Of a stretch of DNA of 64,000 bases, positions 1 to 9,698 are shown one piece after another (the stretch's first letter is position 1; each line of letters begins with the position of its first letter). Both the position numbers and the translations under genes were made by a program. The notes under the pieces are model-generated. The model was not told the DNA's origin, searched no databases, and saw nothing but the letters and a program-made list of their open reading frames with translations. Source of the DNA: Myxococcales bacterium. Lineage in GTDB: Bacteria; Myxococcota_A; SURF-8. The stretch lies in the NCBI GenBank assembly GCA_003598065.1, contig QZKR01000120.1, positions 62,001-126,000 of the forward strand, written 5' to 3'.

Positions 1-171
1 GGAGCGCAGAATACGGATGAGTTCAGCCTTTTGCATCGCAACCCTCGGCATATCGAAAACGGCTGTCTTATAGCAAGCCGCAATTGCGAATGCAAACGAT
101 TTCATAGGATTACCATCGAAAGAAACGAAATGTCGGGTGTAATTAGGAGGAAACGCCGGCAGGCGCCGCCT

Positions 172-1302
172 TCAGTCCGATTCGCGAACCAGTCGCATGG
201 CCTGGTAGAGGATTTCCGTTCGGCCGTTGGCGCCGAGTTTTTCGCCGATGCTTTGCAGGTGCTTCTTGATGGTGATCTCCTTAAGCCCCATGGCGCTGGC
301 GATCTGCCGGTTGGTGTATCCGAGAGGCAGGTATTCGAGCGTTTCGATTTCCCGATCGCTAAGGTTGTATTTCTTCAGCGCGGCGAAAGGCTTCGATCTC
401 GCCTCCTGCTTCAATCCCAAAAGCAGCGTCGCCTCCCCTTGCGGTCCTGGAGTGATCCCCGCCGTCAGCACCAGCCGACCATCCTTGCCTTTCGTAGCGA
501 GCACCCATGGTCCTTCGCCGAAACGAAGCGACTGCGTCGGCGCTACGGCGCTTTCCAGCCATTGCTGGATGAATTCAGGCAGACGCCGGCTCTTTTCCTC
601 GGGAAAGAAACGATCCAGCAACTCTCTGGCGGCCTGGGGGAGGTGGATCAAGCGCAAACGGCTGTCGAACAGGATATAGACGCTCTCATCGGAGTCGAGC
701 AATTGGACGGCATTGGCGACGACAAGTTCGTCTTCTTTCTGTTTCAGACAAAGGCGGATAGTGGTTTGCATAATCGGCACGATGGCCGCAAAAACATGCA
801 AGTCCGCTTCCGTGAAGAGCGGGGAATCGGCCTTTCGAAACACGGAAAAGCCCGCAAAGAGGTCTTCCTCCCGGATTACGACAACAGCCAAGGCGTCGCC
901 TACGCCCCATGTTTCGCGCATCGTCCGATCGAACCAGACGTGCCGTTCGTTTGTCGGATCGAATGCCTCGTTTTTCAAGGCGGCGAAACCGGCCGGCTTG
1001 GACATGACGTACTGCGCGAAGAAATCGTATGCGGTCAGTTCGCGCGAATAGTATTCCCAATAGGCCTGCGACTGCTCAAACTGATTCGAGACGATTTGCA
1101 GCGGCGATTTGCGGGAAGGATTCAAAATCAGGCCGATATTGACCCAATCGAAGGCGACGAGCGGACACAAGGCGTTATAGATCGCCTCGGCCAGATCGCG
1201 AATGGTATGCACGCCGCCCAGCATGGAGGAAAATTCGAGGATGGCGTTTTGCCGGGAAGACTGATTTTCGCCGGGTGCCGACATGGATCGCCGCTCAATC
1301 AT
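172..1302 (-). CDS. LuxR-type transcriptional regulator with C-terminal HTH (sensor-like N-terminus)
   Basis: C-terminal LSDREIETLEYLPLGYTNRQIASAMGLKEITIKKHLQSIGEKLGANGRTEI is a classic LuxR HTH; GAF-like N-terminal region. Confidence 0.85.
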   Translation of the reverse strand: MIERRSMSAPGENQSSRQNAILEFSSMLGGVHTIRDLAEAIYNALCPLVAFDWVNIGLILNPSRKSPLQIVSNQFEQSQAYWEYYSRELTAYDFFAQYVMSKPAGFAALKNEAFDPTNERHVWFDRTMRETWGVGDALAVVVIREEDLFAGFSVFRKADSPLFTEADLHVFAAIVPIMQTTIRLCLKQKEDELVVANAVQLLDSDESVYILFDSRLRLIHLPQAARELLDRFFPEEKSRRLPEFIQQWLESAVAPTQSLRFGEGPWVLATKGKDGRLVLTAGITPGPQGEATLLLGLKQEARSKPFAALKKYNLSDREIETLEYLPLGYTNRQIASAMGLKEITIKKHLQSIGEKLGANGRTEILYQAMRLVRESD

Positions 1303-1537
1303 TACAAGGAAGAACTCTTAAAAACTCGGCGCTGCAATTCGTGGCGCACGTTGCATAATCCAAAGCGATCCTGCTATTGTCAATTGACCTGTAACATTTA
1401 AAGTATAACATAGTTACGACTTCGGCATTGATTCGAATTTTTAATTATTCTTATGCCTTACTGCAAGAGCAAGAAAAGTTTTTCCTCGCCAGGAAACGCA
1501 TCCTGCCGCGCAAAAACAAATGGAAGGCTTCCGAAGC

Positions 1538-2947
1538 TCAATGCCCGCCTTTGAAAGCTCGAACCAGCGATTCGGCGGTATTCTTGGCGTCGCCGAGAAG
1601 CATCATCGTATTCGACTTGTAGAACAGTTCGTTGTCCACGCCGGCATAACCCGATCCAAGCGACCGTTTGCAGAAAATGACCGATCGCGACCGCTCCACT
1701 TCCAGGATCGGCATGCCGTAGATCGGACTTTGCGGATTTTTCGCCGCCGGGTTGGTGACGTCGTTCGCGCCGATGACGAAGGCCACGTCGCAGTTGGAAA
1801 AGTCGTTGTTGATGGTGTCCATCTCGAAGACCTGATCGTAGGGCACGTTGGCGTCGGCCAGAAGGACGTTCATGTGCCCCGGCATGCGGCCGGCGACGGG
1901 ATGGATGGCGTAGCGCACGCGCACGCCCTGCTTGTGCAGCAGTTCGGCCATTTCCCGGACGGCATGTTGCGCCTGCGACACGGCCATGCCGTAACCGGGG
2001 ACGAAGATGACGTCCTTCGCCTGGGTCATCAGAAACGCGGCGTCGTCCACGCTGCCGACGTTGGCCCCGCGTTGCTGCGCCTGCGCCGCCGCCGAAGGCG
2101 CGGCCGAATCGCCCGTCCCGAATCCGCCGAAGAGGACGTTCCAGAAAGAGCGGTTCATCGCCTTGCACATGATGTAGGAGAGGATCGCGCCGGAAGAGCC
2201 GACCAGCGCGCCGGTGATGATAAGCAAATTGTTGTTGAGGGTGAAGCCGATACCGGCCGCCGCCCAGCCGGAGTAACTGTTGAGCATGGAGACGATGACG
2301 GGCATGTCGGCGCCGCCGATGGGGATGATGAGCGTCACGCCGAGCATGAGCGAGATCGCCGTCACGATCCAGAAGGTCGCCGCGCCGTGCTGGACGATGA
2401 AGTAAGCGCCCATGCCGACGATCGCCGCGCCCAGCAGGGCGTTGAGCGCGTGCTGGCCCTTGAAGCGCACCGGCGCGCTGCCGATCAATCCCTGCAACTT
2501 GCCAAAGGCGATCAACGAGCCGGAGAAGGTGATCGCGCCAATTGCGTCGCCCAGGAACATCTCCACCAAGTTGCCGGTGTAGATTTTGCCCGCGGCGTTG
2601 ACTATCCCGTAGTTCTGCGGCGCATAGAAAGCGCTTTTCGCCACGAACACCGCCGCGAGGCCGACGAGGCTGTGCAGCATCGCCACCAGTTGCGGCATGG
2701 CGGTCATGGCGATTCGTAGCGCGACGATGACGCCGACCGCGCCGCCGATCGCCACGCCGGCGATGATGACCCAGTAGTTCTTCACCGCCGGGTTGGCGAG
2801 CGTCACCGCGATGGCAAGGGCCATGCCGACGATGCCGTACATGTTGCCCCGCCGCGCCGTGGCCGGCGAGGACAAGCCTTTCAGGGAGAGGATGAACAGC
2901 ACCGCGGAAAAGAGATAAGCCAGCGCTGCAAAATCCTGGTAGGTCAT
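1538..2947 (-). CDS. pntB: NAD(P) transhydrogenase subunit beta
   Basis: MTYQDFAALAYLFSAVLFILSLKGLSSPATARRGN start; C-terminal VIFCKRSLGSGYAGVDNELFY; ORF start trimmed to ATG at 2947. Confidence 0.95.
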   Translation of the reverse strand: MTYQDFAALAYLFSAVLFILSLKGLSSPATARRGNMYGIVGMALAIAVTLANPAVKNYWVIIAGVAIGGAVGVIVALRIAMTAMPQLVAMLHSLVGLAAVFVAKSAFYAPQNYGIVNAAGKIYTGNLVEMFLGDAIGAITFSGSLIAFGKLQGLIGSAPVRFKGQHALNALLGAAIVGMGAYFIVQHGAATFWIVTAISLMLGVTLIIPIGGADMPVIVSMLNSYSGWAAAGIGFTLNNNLLIITGALVGSSGAILSYIMCKAMNRSFWNVLFGGFGTGDSAAPSAAAQAQQRGANVGSVDDAAFLMTQAKDVIFVPGYGMAVSQAQHAVREMAELLHKQGVRVRYAIHPVAGRMPGHMNVLLADANVPYDQVFEMDTINNDFSNCDVAFVIGANDVTNPAAKNPQSPIYGMPILEVERSRSVIFCKRSLGSGYAGVDNELFYKSNTMMLLGDAKNTAESLVRAFKGGH

Positions 2948-2961
2948 GATGGCGTCCCTCC

Positions 2962-3243
2962 TCAGCGCTGTTTTTTGAATTTGCTCAGCATGCGCTGAGT
3001 GACGACAAAACCGCCGAAGACGTTCACCGAAGCCAGAGTAACCGCCGCCACGCCGAGAACGGTGGCGACGTCGGTTTTCGCCGGACCGGCGGCGATCAGC
3101 GCGCCGACGACGATGACGCCGGAAATGGCGTTGGTCACGGACATCAGCGGCGTGTGCAGGGCCGGCGTCACTTTCCACACGACGTGGTAGCCGACAAACA
3201 CGGCGAGAACGAACACCGTGAGCGCGAAAATGAAAACGGTCAT
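2962..3243 (-). CDS. pntAB: NAD(P) transhydrogenase subunit alpha part 2 (membrane)
   Basis: 93 aa, [24 protein letters not shown] typical of PntA C-terminal membrane part; sits between pntB and pntAA. Confidence 0.93.
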   Translation of the reverse strand: MTVFIFALTVFVLAVFVGYHVVWKVTPALHTPLMSVTNAISGVIVVGALIAAGPAKTDVATVLGVAAVTLASVNVFGGFVVTQRMLSKFKKQR

Positions 3244-3258
3244 CGCTCCCTCCTTGGC

Positions 3259-4383
3259 TTATTTCGTCAATGTCGGATGGACGATCCGGCCCGCATGCGT
3301 CACCAACGAACCTTTGACGATCTCGTCGTCGGATTTCATGGCGATCGTTCCAGGTTCCGTCTGGAGATTGAACAGGAAATTCATCACGTTGCGCGCAAAA
3401 AGGTTGGTCGCTTCGCGGGCCACGAGGCTGGGCAGGTTGAACGTGCCGATGATCGTCGTTTCGCCCTCGCGAATCGTCTCGTCGGGCCTGGTGAGTTCGC
3501 AGTTGCCGCCGCTTTCCGCCGCCAGATCGACGATCACCGACCCCGGTTTCATGCCGCGCGCGGCGGCGGCGGAGATCAGCTTCGGCGCGGGGCGGCCCGG
3601 CACGGCGGCGGTGGTGATGACGATGTCCTGCTTTTTCACGACCTCGCCGAGCAATTCCACCTGCCGTTTGCGTTCCTCGTCGTTGAGTTCGCGGGCATAG
3701 CCGCCCTTCCCTTCGCCGTCCTTGATTCCCAGATCGATTTCGACGAACTCCGCGCCGAGGCTTTTCACCTGATCCTTGACGGCCGCGCGGATGTCGAAGG
3801 CGGAGACGACCGCCCCCAGGCGACGGGCCGTGGCGATCGCTTGAAGCCCGGCCACGCCCGCGCCGATGACGAGCACGCGGGCCGCCCGCACCGTACCGGC
3901 GGCGGTCATCAGCATCGGGAACAAGCCCGTATAGGCGTCGGCGGCGATCAGCACGGCCTTGTAGCCGGCCAGGTTCGCCTGACTGGAAAGTATATCCATC
4001 GACTGCGCCCGGGTGATGCGCGGCACCAGTTCCAGCGCGTAGGAAGTCACCTTGCGCTGACCGAGCCGTTCAAGAAGCGGCCGATTTTCGTAAACTCTGA
4101 GGAGCGAAACCAGCGTCGCGCCTTCCTTGAGCAGATCGGCTTCGGCTGTCGTCGGCGGCTGGATCTTGGCGACGATGTCCGCTTTGGCGTAAAGCGAAGC
4201 GGCATCGGCGGCGATTTCCGCGCCGGCGGCGGCCAGATCCGAATCGATGATCGAAGCGCCTAGCCCCGCTCCGGCCTGGACAAGCACGGAAAAACCTTTG
4301 CCCTTGAGTCGGCCGATCGTTTCCGGGCTTACGGCCATGCGACGCTCTCCCGAAGCGGTCTCCTTAGGGATTCCCAAAATCAT
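3259..4383 (-). CDS. pntAA: NAD(P) transhydrogenase subunit alpha part 1
   Basis: MILGIPKETASGERRMAVSPETIGRLKGKGFSVLVQAGAG; Rossmann VLVIGAGVAGLQAIATARRLGAVV; start at ATG 4383. Confidence 0.94.
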   Translation of the reverse strand: MILGIPKETASGERRMAVSPETIGRLKGKGFSVLVQAGAGLGASIIDSDLAAAGAEIAADAASLYAKADIVAKIQPPTTAEADLLKEGATLVSLLRVYENRPLLERLGQRKVTSYALELVPRITRAQSMDILSSQANLAGYKAVLIAADAYTGLFPMLMTAAGTVRAARVLVIGAGVAGLQAIATARRLGAVVSAFDIRAAVKDQVKSLGAEFVEIDLGIKDGEGKGGYARELNDEERKRQVELLGEVVKKQDIVITTAAVPGRPAPKLISAAAARGMKPGSVIVDLAAESGGNCELTRPDETIREGETTIIGTFNLPSLVAREATNLFARNVMNFLFNLQTEPGTIAMKSDDEIVKGSLVTHAGRIVHPTLTK

Positions 4384-4582
4384 CGGAATGCCTCCTCGCA
4401 CCGGCTCTTTCCACTGCGGACGATTGAATCCCCCGTTTTTCCGGGAATTCCACCAAAGGAGATTCTTTGGCTATCGGCTTATTCCTAAATTTTACCGGGT
4501 TTTTCACGAACCCGCGACTTCATTTCTCTTTTCCCCACGTTGGGGATCGCGTAATATGACCCGCATTGAAAGTGAGGACGAC

Positions 4583-7186
4583 ATGAGCAAGCGTTCGGGA
4601 TTGTACGGGTTGGCCATTCTGTTGACGTCTTTGCTGCTCTTCGGTTGCGCCGGCGGCGATGATGACGCGCCGGATGGAGATCGGGCCGACGGCGACATGG
4701 AATCCGACGGCGATGGGGAGGGTCCGGCCGATGGCGACGCCGAACCCGACGACGACGCTGGCGAGGACCAACCGACGGATCTCTTCCAGACTGTCTGGTG
4801 GGAAGCGCCCGACGAATCCAGTTTGCTGGAATTGCTGGAAGCGAGCGATTTCTTCGCCGCTCGTCCCGAACTCGTCCGCGAGATGTCGAGCTGGTTCGAA
4901 CATACAGTTCACGCTGCTCCGGGCGAAGAGCCCTCCAATTCGGCCGACCTCGGCTATTACGGCATCGGCAACGGCGTAGTGTTCGGCTTCGTGGGAACCT
5001 GGTATCCGCGCAACACGATACATGGAATCCTGGGGCCCATCTTCGAGAGAGACCCGGACGAAGGTTTCTTTTCCGATGCGAGCGTCTGGCTGGAGCGGGA
5101 CGGCCGGCGACTGAAATGGAAAGAAGAGTGGGCCTGGAAATGGCGGGAAACCCAGATCCCGCTGACGCGCATGCAGGTGAGCGATTCGCCGCTGGAACTC
5201 GACACCATCACCTTCGCACCCGCCGGCGAATCCTCCGGCGAGGAGAAGCACTGCATCGTACAGCTAATCAACGTGCGCAATCCGAGCGAGGAAGAGCAAG
5301 CAGGCATCACCGTCCGCGTCCAGACTTACTCAAAGGCGGACGGTTCCGGCGAAGGCTACATCGATCAGGAACGCGGCAAAATGCACATGAAGCTGTCGGG
5401 GCTCGGCGAGACCTGGGCGCTCTTGCCGGCGGAAGGCGAAGATTACGAAGCGCTGCGAACGCCTCCATTCTCGCTCGGTCCGGGCGAGGAACGCCAGCTC
5501 GTCCTGATCTACGAATTTCGTTTAGTCGAAGACCCGCTCGGCCCCGGCGCGGAAGCAGTGGCTTCGCGCGGCTGGGAAACGCTGCTGTACGAAACGCGCG
5601 ACTGGTGGCGCGCCTGGCACGCCAAGGGATTGCACATCCGCACTCCGGATACGCGAGTAAACGATTTCATCGAAGAGATGAAGGCCGTCGTGAAGATCCA
5701 GCAGGCCGAGAACGGCGCGCTCTGCCCGATGTCGCACTATACCTCGATCTGGATGCGCGACAGCTTCGGCCCGACGCGCATGTTCCTGCGCTTCGGCTAT
5801 CCCGAGGAGGCCTGGGCGATCAACGACTATTACTACGGCGCGGCCTCCGTCCGCAATGGCATCGGCAACGCCCTGGACGCCGACGTTCCTATTCCAGACG
5901 AACTGCCGCCGGTCGAGTGGCGGAACCGCGAGCCGTTCACCGGCCGTTTGCGCGGCGAAGGCCCGACCCACATCCCGCTGATGCATGCCTGGCTTTGGCA
6001 ATATACCGGCGAAGGAGAAAAAGTCGCCGACAGATGGGATTACCTTATTTACACCTTGGAGAATCAGACCATCACGCCGGACGGCATGATGTACTTCTCC
6101 GGCGACGAGACCTTCCGCCCGCAGTTGGCCACCAACTTGGGAATGGACACCGACTATCTCTTCGAGGAATTGACGTGGTCCTCGTTCTCCGCCTTTCTTT
6201 TCGCGACGGCGGCGGAACGTATGGCGGCTTTCGGACGGGAATTCTCGGCAAGCGCCAATGATATCGCCTGGCTCGACGAGCGCGCCTCCTTCGTTCGCCA
6301 GAAAACCGAAGAACACTACTGGTTGGAGGAGCAAAATCGCTATAGTCCGTTTATCTACATGGACACGATGACGCCTGAAACGCGGCCATCGGAGGACGTC
6401 AATACTCAGCCGGTATGGCTCAGCTACCTGCCTTCCGACGACCCCAAAGTCCTGGCCAATATCCGCTCGGTTTCCGACGAGATCCTCCAGGACAACGGCA
6501 TCCTGCAGAATCGCACCTTGGACGGCAACGAACTGCTGGGCTTTCCGGTCGGCGAGGGAATCATGACCGGCATGACGCCCGCCTATTTCCTCTACAACGT
6601 CGCCGAACTCAACCTGCCGACTCAGGATCTGACGTTCGATGCGGTGGGAGAATACGCGTCGCCGGCCGGCGAAATTCCGGAAGTGGGTCTGTTCGCCCAG
6701 CCGCGACGCGCCCTGTCGCCTATCTACAATCGATCGAGCAAGGAAGGGGAGATCTGGGCTCGGCATCGGCAATGGGAAGGCGCCGTGGCCGCCGAAGCGT
6801 TGCTGCATTACCTGATCGGCTACGAGGCGGATGTGAACCAAGGCTGGATCAAACTGTCTCCGCGCCTGCCGCATGAAAGTCCCTGGATCGAAGCGGAAAA
6901 CCTGCTATTCGCCGGGCATCCGATGTCGCTGAGTTATGCCCGCAGCGCAGAAGGCTTCGTCCTTCGCCTGACCGCCGAGGAGGCCCCCACGACCTACGGC
7001 CTGTCTCGCCTGCTTATGAAACCCTACATCTACGCCGAGACCCTTACGCGGGTGACAGTGAACGGCGTCGAACTCGGCCGCGAGGAATATGAGATCAAGC
7101 TTTTCGACAACGCCCCGGCGGCGCTATACTTGGAAGTGGAGCCTACGGAGGCGGAAACGACCATTGAAATCTGGCTCAACGACTAA
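4583..7186 (+). CDS. Lipoprotein with acidic DGD linker and large glycosidase-like (six-hairpin type) domain
   Basis: Signal peptide + lipobox LLLFGC; DGDRADGDMESDGDGEGPADGD linker; RVNDFIEEMKAVVKIQQAENGALCPMSHYTSIWMRDSFGPTRMFLRFGYPEEA resembles alpha/alpha-barrel glycosidases. Confidence 0.7.
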   Translation: MSKRSGLYGLAILLTSLLLFGCAGGDDDAPDGDRADGDMESDGDGEGPADGDAEPDDDAGEDQPTDLFQTVWWEAPDESSLLELLEASDFFAARPELVREMSSWFEHTVHAAPGEEPSNSADLGYYGIGNGVVFGFVGTWYPRNTIHGILGPIFERDPDEGFFSDASVWLERDGRRLKWKEEWAWKWRETQIPLTRMQVSDSPLELDTITFAPAGESSGEEKHCIVQLINVRNPSEEEQAGITVRVQTYSKADGSGEGYIDQERGKMHMKLSGLGETWALLPAEGEDYEALRTPPFSLGPGEERQLVLIYEFRLVEDPLGPGAEAVASRGWETLLYETRDWWRAWHAKGLHIRTPDTRVNDFIEEMKAVVKIQQAENGALCPMSHYTSIWMRDSFGPTRMFLRFGYPEEAWAINDYYYGAASVRNGIGNALDADVPIPDELPPVEWRNREPFTGRLRGEGPTHIPLMHAWLWQYTGEGEKVADRWDYLIYTLENQTITPDGMMYFSGDETFRPQLATNLGMDTDYLFEELTWSSFSAFLFATAAERMAAFGREFSASANDIAWLDERASFVRQKTEEHYWLEEQNRYSPFIYMDTMTPETRPSEDVNTQPVWLSYLPSDDPKVLANIRSVSDEILQDNGILQNRTLDGNELLGFPVGEGIMTGMTPAYFLYNVAELNLPTQDLTFDAVGEYASPAGEIPEVGLFAQPRRALSPIYNRSSKEGEIWARHRQWEGAVAAEALLHYLIGYEADVNQGWIKLSPRLPHESPWIEAENLLFAGHPMSLSYARSAEGFVLRLTAEEAPTTYGLSRLLMKPYIYAETLTRVTVNGVELGREEYEIKLFDNAPAALYLEVEPTEAETTIEIWLND

Positions 7187-7202
7187 ATGGGAAAGACCGG
7201 AC

Positions 7203-7754
7203 ATGACCCACAAATGGCTGCCGATTGCGCTTCTCTTTGCGATTGCGATGCTGACCGCCTGCGGGGGCGGGGACACGAACACGGATGGCGACATGGACGG
7301 CGAAGAGGGGCCGTCGCTTGACGGAGAAATCGATTTCGGCGAACAGGGAACGGATCTTTCCAGCGTCTCCGGTTCCTGGCAGATCAACGATTCGAATCTC
7401 AAGTCCGCCGCATGGTACAACCGTCAGGCGCTCACCGGCTATTTCCTGATCGTCAAGAACGACCTCATCACCCACTGGATGCCCTACGACGGTGGCGTAG
7501 ACTGCCTGATCCAGCAGGTTGTGCGGGAATCGGAGAAGCGCTTCGTGCCCAAGGAAGACCCGGAAAACTGCTGGTTCGAGTTGGAGTTGAACGACGATGG
7601 CGAACTGCTGATGAATGCGCGCCACAACGCCGATACGGAACCGACGCCCTGGTTTTTCAAATTCCAGCGGATCGAGAGTGTGCCTGAATATTCCCAGAGT
7701 GAATGCAATTTGCTTCGAGAATGTCTGAACTACAATCCGCCGCCGGCGGAGTGA
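7203..7754 (+). CDS. Small acidic-linker lipoprotein, unknown function
   Basis: Signal peptide with lipobox MLTAC, GGGDTNTDGDMDGEEGPSLDGE linker, then about 130-aa domain; directly follows the glycosidase-like lipoprotein. Confidence 0.7.
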   Translation: MTHKWLPIALLFAIAMLTACGGGDTNTDGDMDGEEGPSLDGEIDFGEQGTDLSSVSGSWQINDSNLKSAAWYNRQALTGYFLIVKNDLITHWMPYDGGVDCLIQQVVRESEKRFVPKEDPENCWFELELNDDGELLMNARHNADTEPTPWFFKFQRIESVPEYSQSECNLLRECLNYNPPPAE

Positions 7755-7816
7755 GGTATCGCTGCACGCTTCAGTAAAAAATTGCCAAAATATTTACATT
7801 ATGGAGGGAACGGGAA

Positions 7817-8044
7817 ATGTCGTACCAATACCACGTTGATGCTTTCGTACCGCCCGCTCCGGGATGCGGAACCCATGATCCGGGTTGGGACCCCAAACGC
7901 TGCCAGGAATTTTCCGCTTTTCTAAACCACTACGCGCAACAGGGCTGGAAGCTTCATTCCTACGAATATCGCGATGTGCTGACCAAGGGATGCGGCAGTG
8001 GCAAAGGGATTTGGCTCGTATGCGTGTTCGAAAAAGCGGCATGA
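7817..8044 (+). CDS. Small DUF4177-like protein
   Basis: 75 aa; FLNHYAQQGWKLHSYEYRDVLTKGC...GIWLVCVFEK resembles DUF4177; overlaps yidD start. Confidence 0.6.
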   Translation: MSYQYHVDAFVPPAPGCGTHDPGWDPKRCQEFSAFLNHYAQQGWKLHSYEYRDVLTKGCGSGKGIWLVCVFEKAA

Positions 8045-8385
8045 TGGCTGCCTTCGCCAAGTCGCCGGTTCCAAATCCATATTCAGCACTGGAACGCTAT
8101 CCGCTTTCGCCGCTACGCGAAGCGCTTGACGTTGCCAAATCTCGACCTTCCCGGCTGCCGTGGTGGGCAAATCCTCTTTCCTGGTTGGCGTTGGCGTGCA
8201 TTTGGCTTTACCAGCACGCGTGGCCCCAACGCTGGAAACGAGAATGCATCTACACGCCGACCTGCTCACGCTATACGCGGGCAGCAATCCGCAGATACGG
8301 GTTTCTGAAAGGGATGGCGATGGGCTATAAACGCATCGAGCGTTGCAACGGCGCGCTGTATTCGGGGGGCGAGGATTTTCCGTAA
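8041..8385 (+). CDS. yidD: Membrane protein insertion efficiency factor YidD
   Basis: LYQHAWPQRWKRECIYTPTCSRYTRAAIRRYGFLKGMAMGYKRIERCN matches the YidD core (PTCSxY, RxxRCxP-like). Confidence 0.85.
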   Translation: MMAAFAKSPVPNPYSALERYPLSPLREALDVAKSRPSRLPWWANPLSWLALACIWLYQHAWPQRWKRECIYTPTCSRYTRAAIRRYGFLKGMAMGYKRIERCNGALYSGGEDFP

Positions 8386-8390
8386 TTCGC

Positions 8391-9695
8391 TCAACGCCCC
8401 GCAATATCGACGCCGTCGAAAAGCACCCAGGGAAGGCCGTCATCATTCGTATCGTGCGAAATAGCGGCGAGGCGGTTGAAGAGGTCGTAGACATTCCCGG
8501 AAACCATCGTGTTCATCGCCCGGCCCACCACTTCGCCGTTCACCACATGATAGCCGACCCCGACGGTGACGGAAAACTGCCCGGCGACGATGTTGCCGGA
8601 ATGCGCGCCCAAAGGCGTATAGAGGATGACGCCGTCGCGCATCGCCGCAATCAACGCCTCGTGGTCGGTTTCGCCGCCGTCAAGCGTCCAGCGCAAAGCC
8701 TGCGGGCGCGGATGCACGGCCGCGCCGGCGGCGAAGCGCGCCTGCTTGTATCCGTTTCCCGTGCTTGCCGCTCCGTGAACTTGCGCCGCCGTTTCCAGCG
8801 AGTAAAGAAAACCCGCAAACACCCCTCGATCGAAAACCCTCCGATCTTGCGTCGCAACGCCTTCATCGTCGAACGATCGGCCCCCAGGATGTCCGCGGAG
8901 GTGCGGCTTGTCCCAAAGCGTCACGCGCGGATCGAGGAGGCGTTCGCCGACTTTATTCTCAAGCACTGAAACGCCGTCGATCAGGCTGCGGCCGGAAGCG
9001 GCCGTCTCCAAGCGCCAGAGGAAGGCATCCATCGCGCTGGGCGCGACAAGCAACTGCCGCCGGCCCGTGGCCGGAGTCGAGTTGCGCCGCGCCCAATCGA
9101 AGCCGCGCGCCAGATAGGCGATTTTGCCGTAATCCATCGGTTCGAAGCCGACGGTTTTCTGCTCCGCCCATGGCCCCGCGCCGCTGCCGGGAAAGGCGGC
9201 GATCAAATCCTGGTCGAAGGAGGTTCGTTGCTGTTCGCAGGCGAGGCCGGCCGTGTTGGCGATGCGGATCCGCTCGACCTTCCGGACCAGTTCCGCCTTG
9301 AGCGCCACGTCTTCGCCGAGCATGGCGCGCACGGCCGCCATCTGCCGCTTCCCTTCTTCGATCATGATTTGAACCGGCAGGTCCGGCAGATCGGAATCGA
9401 AGAGGCCAAGCGAGCCGGAAGGAGAATCCTCGGGAAATTCAAACGCCGCTTCGGGGCCGGTGGGACAGGTGGCGAGGGCTCGCCCCAAGAGATCGCCGCC
9501 GTCTTCAAGCGCGCTGGCGGCGGCCAACCCGATGCGCCCTCCATGAATAACGCGCAGGATAACGTCAACCGTTCTTTCCAGGGCCAGCGATTCCATGTCG
9601 TTATTGGCGAAGCGGACGGGCAGCCGCTCGCGGGAGACGACGGTTATTTCCGCTTCGACGCCGCGCGCTTTCGCCTGCTCCAATATTCGTTCCAT
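8391..9695 (-). CDS. TldE/PmbA-family protein
   Basis: TldD/PmbA family features (GNIVAGQFSVTVGVGYHVVNGEVVGRAMNTMVSGNVYDLF), lacks HExxGH; adjacent to TldD partner. Confidence 0.88.
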   Translation of the reverse strand: MERILEQAKARGVEAEITVVSRERLPVRFANNDMESLALERTVDVILRVIHGGRIGLAAASALEDGGDLLGRALATCPTGPEAAFEFPEDSPSGSLGLFDSDLPDLPVQIMIEEGKRQMAAVRAMLGEDVALKAELVRKVERIRIANTAGLACEQQRTSFDQDLIAAFPGSGAGPWAEQKTVGFEPMDYGKIAYLARGFDWARRNSTPATGRRQLLVAPSAMDAFLWRLETAASGRSLIDGVSVLENKVGERLLDPRVTLWDKPHLRGHPGGRSFDDEGVATQDRRVFDRGVFAGFLYSLETAAQVHGAASTGNGYKQARFAAGAAVHPRPQALRWTLDGGETDHEALIAAMRDGVILYTPLGAHSGNIVAGQFSVTVGVGYHVVNGEVVGRAMNTMVSGNVYDLFNRLAAISHDTNDDGLPWVLFDGVDIAGR

Positions 9696-9698
9696 GGA

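Noticed and set aside
5522-6874. 450-aa minus-strand ORF
   Set aside because: Antisense to the glycosidase-like lipoprotein; no family resemblance
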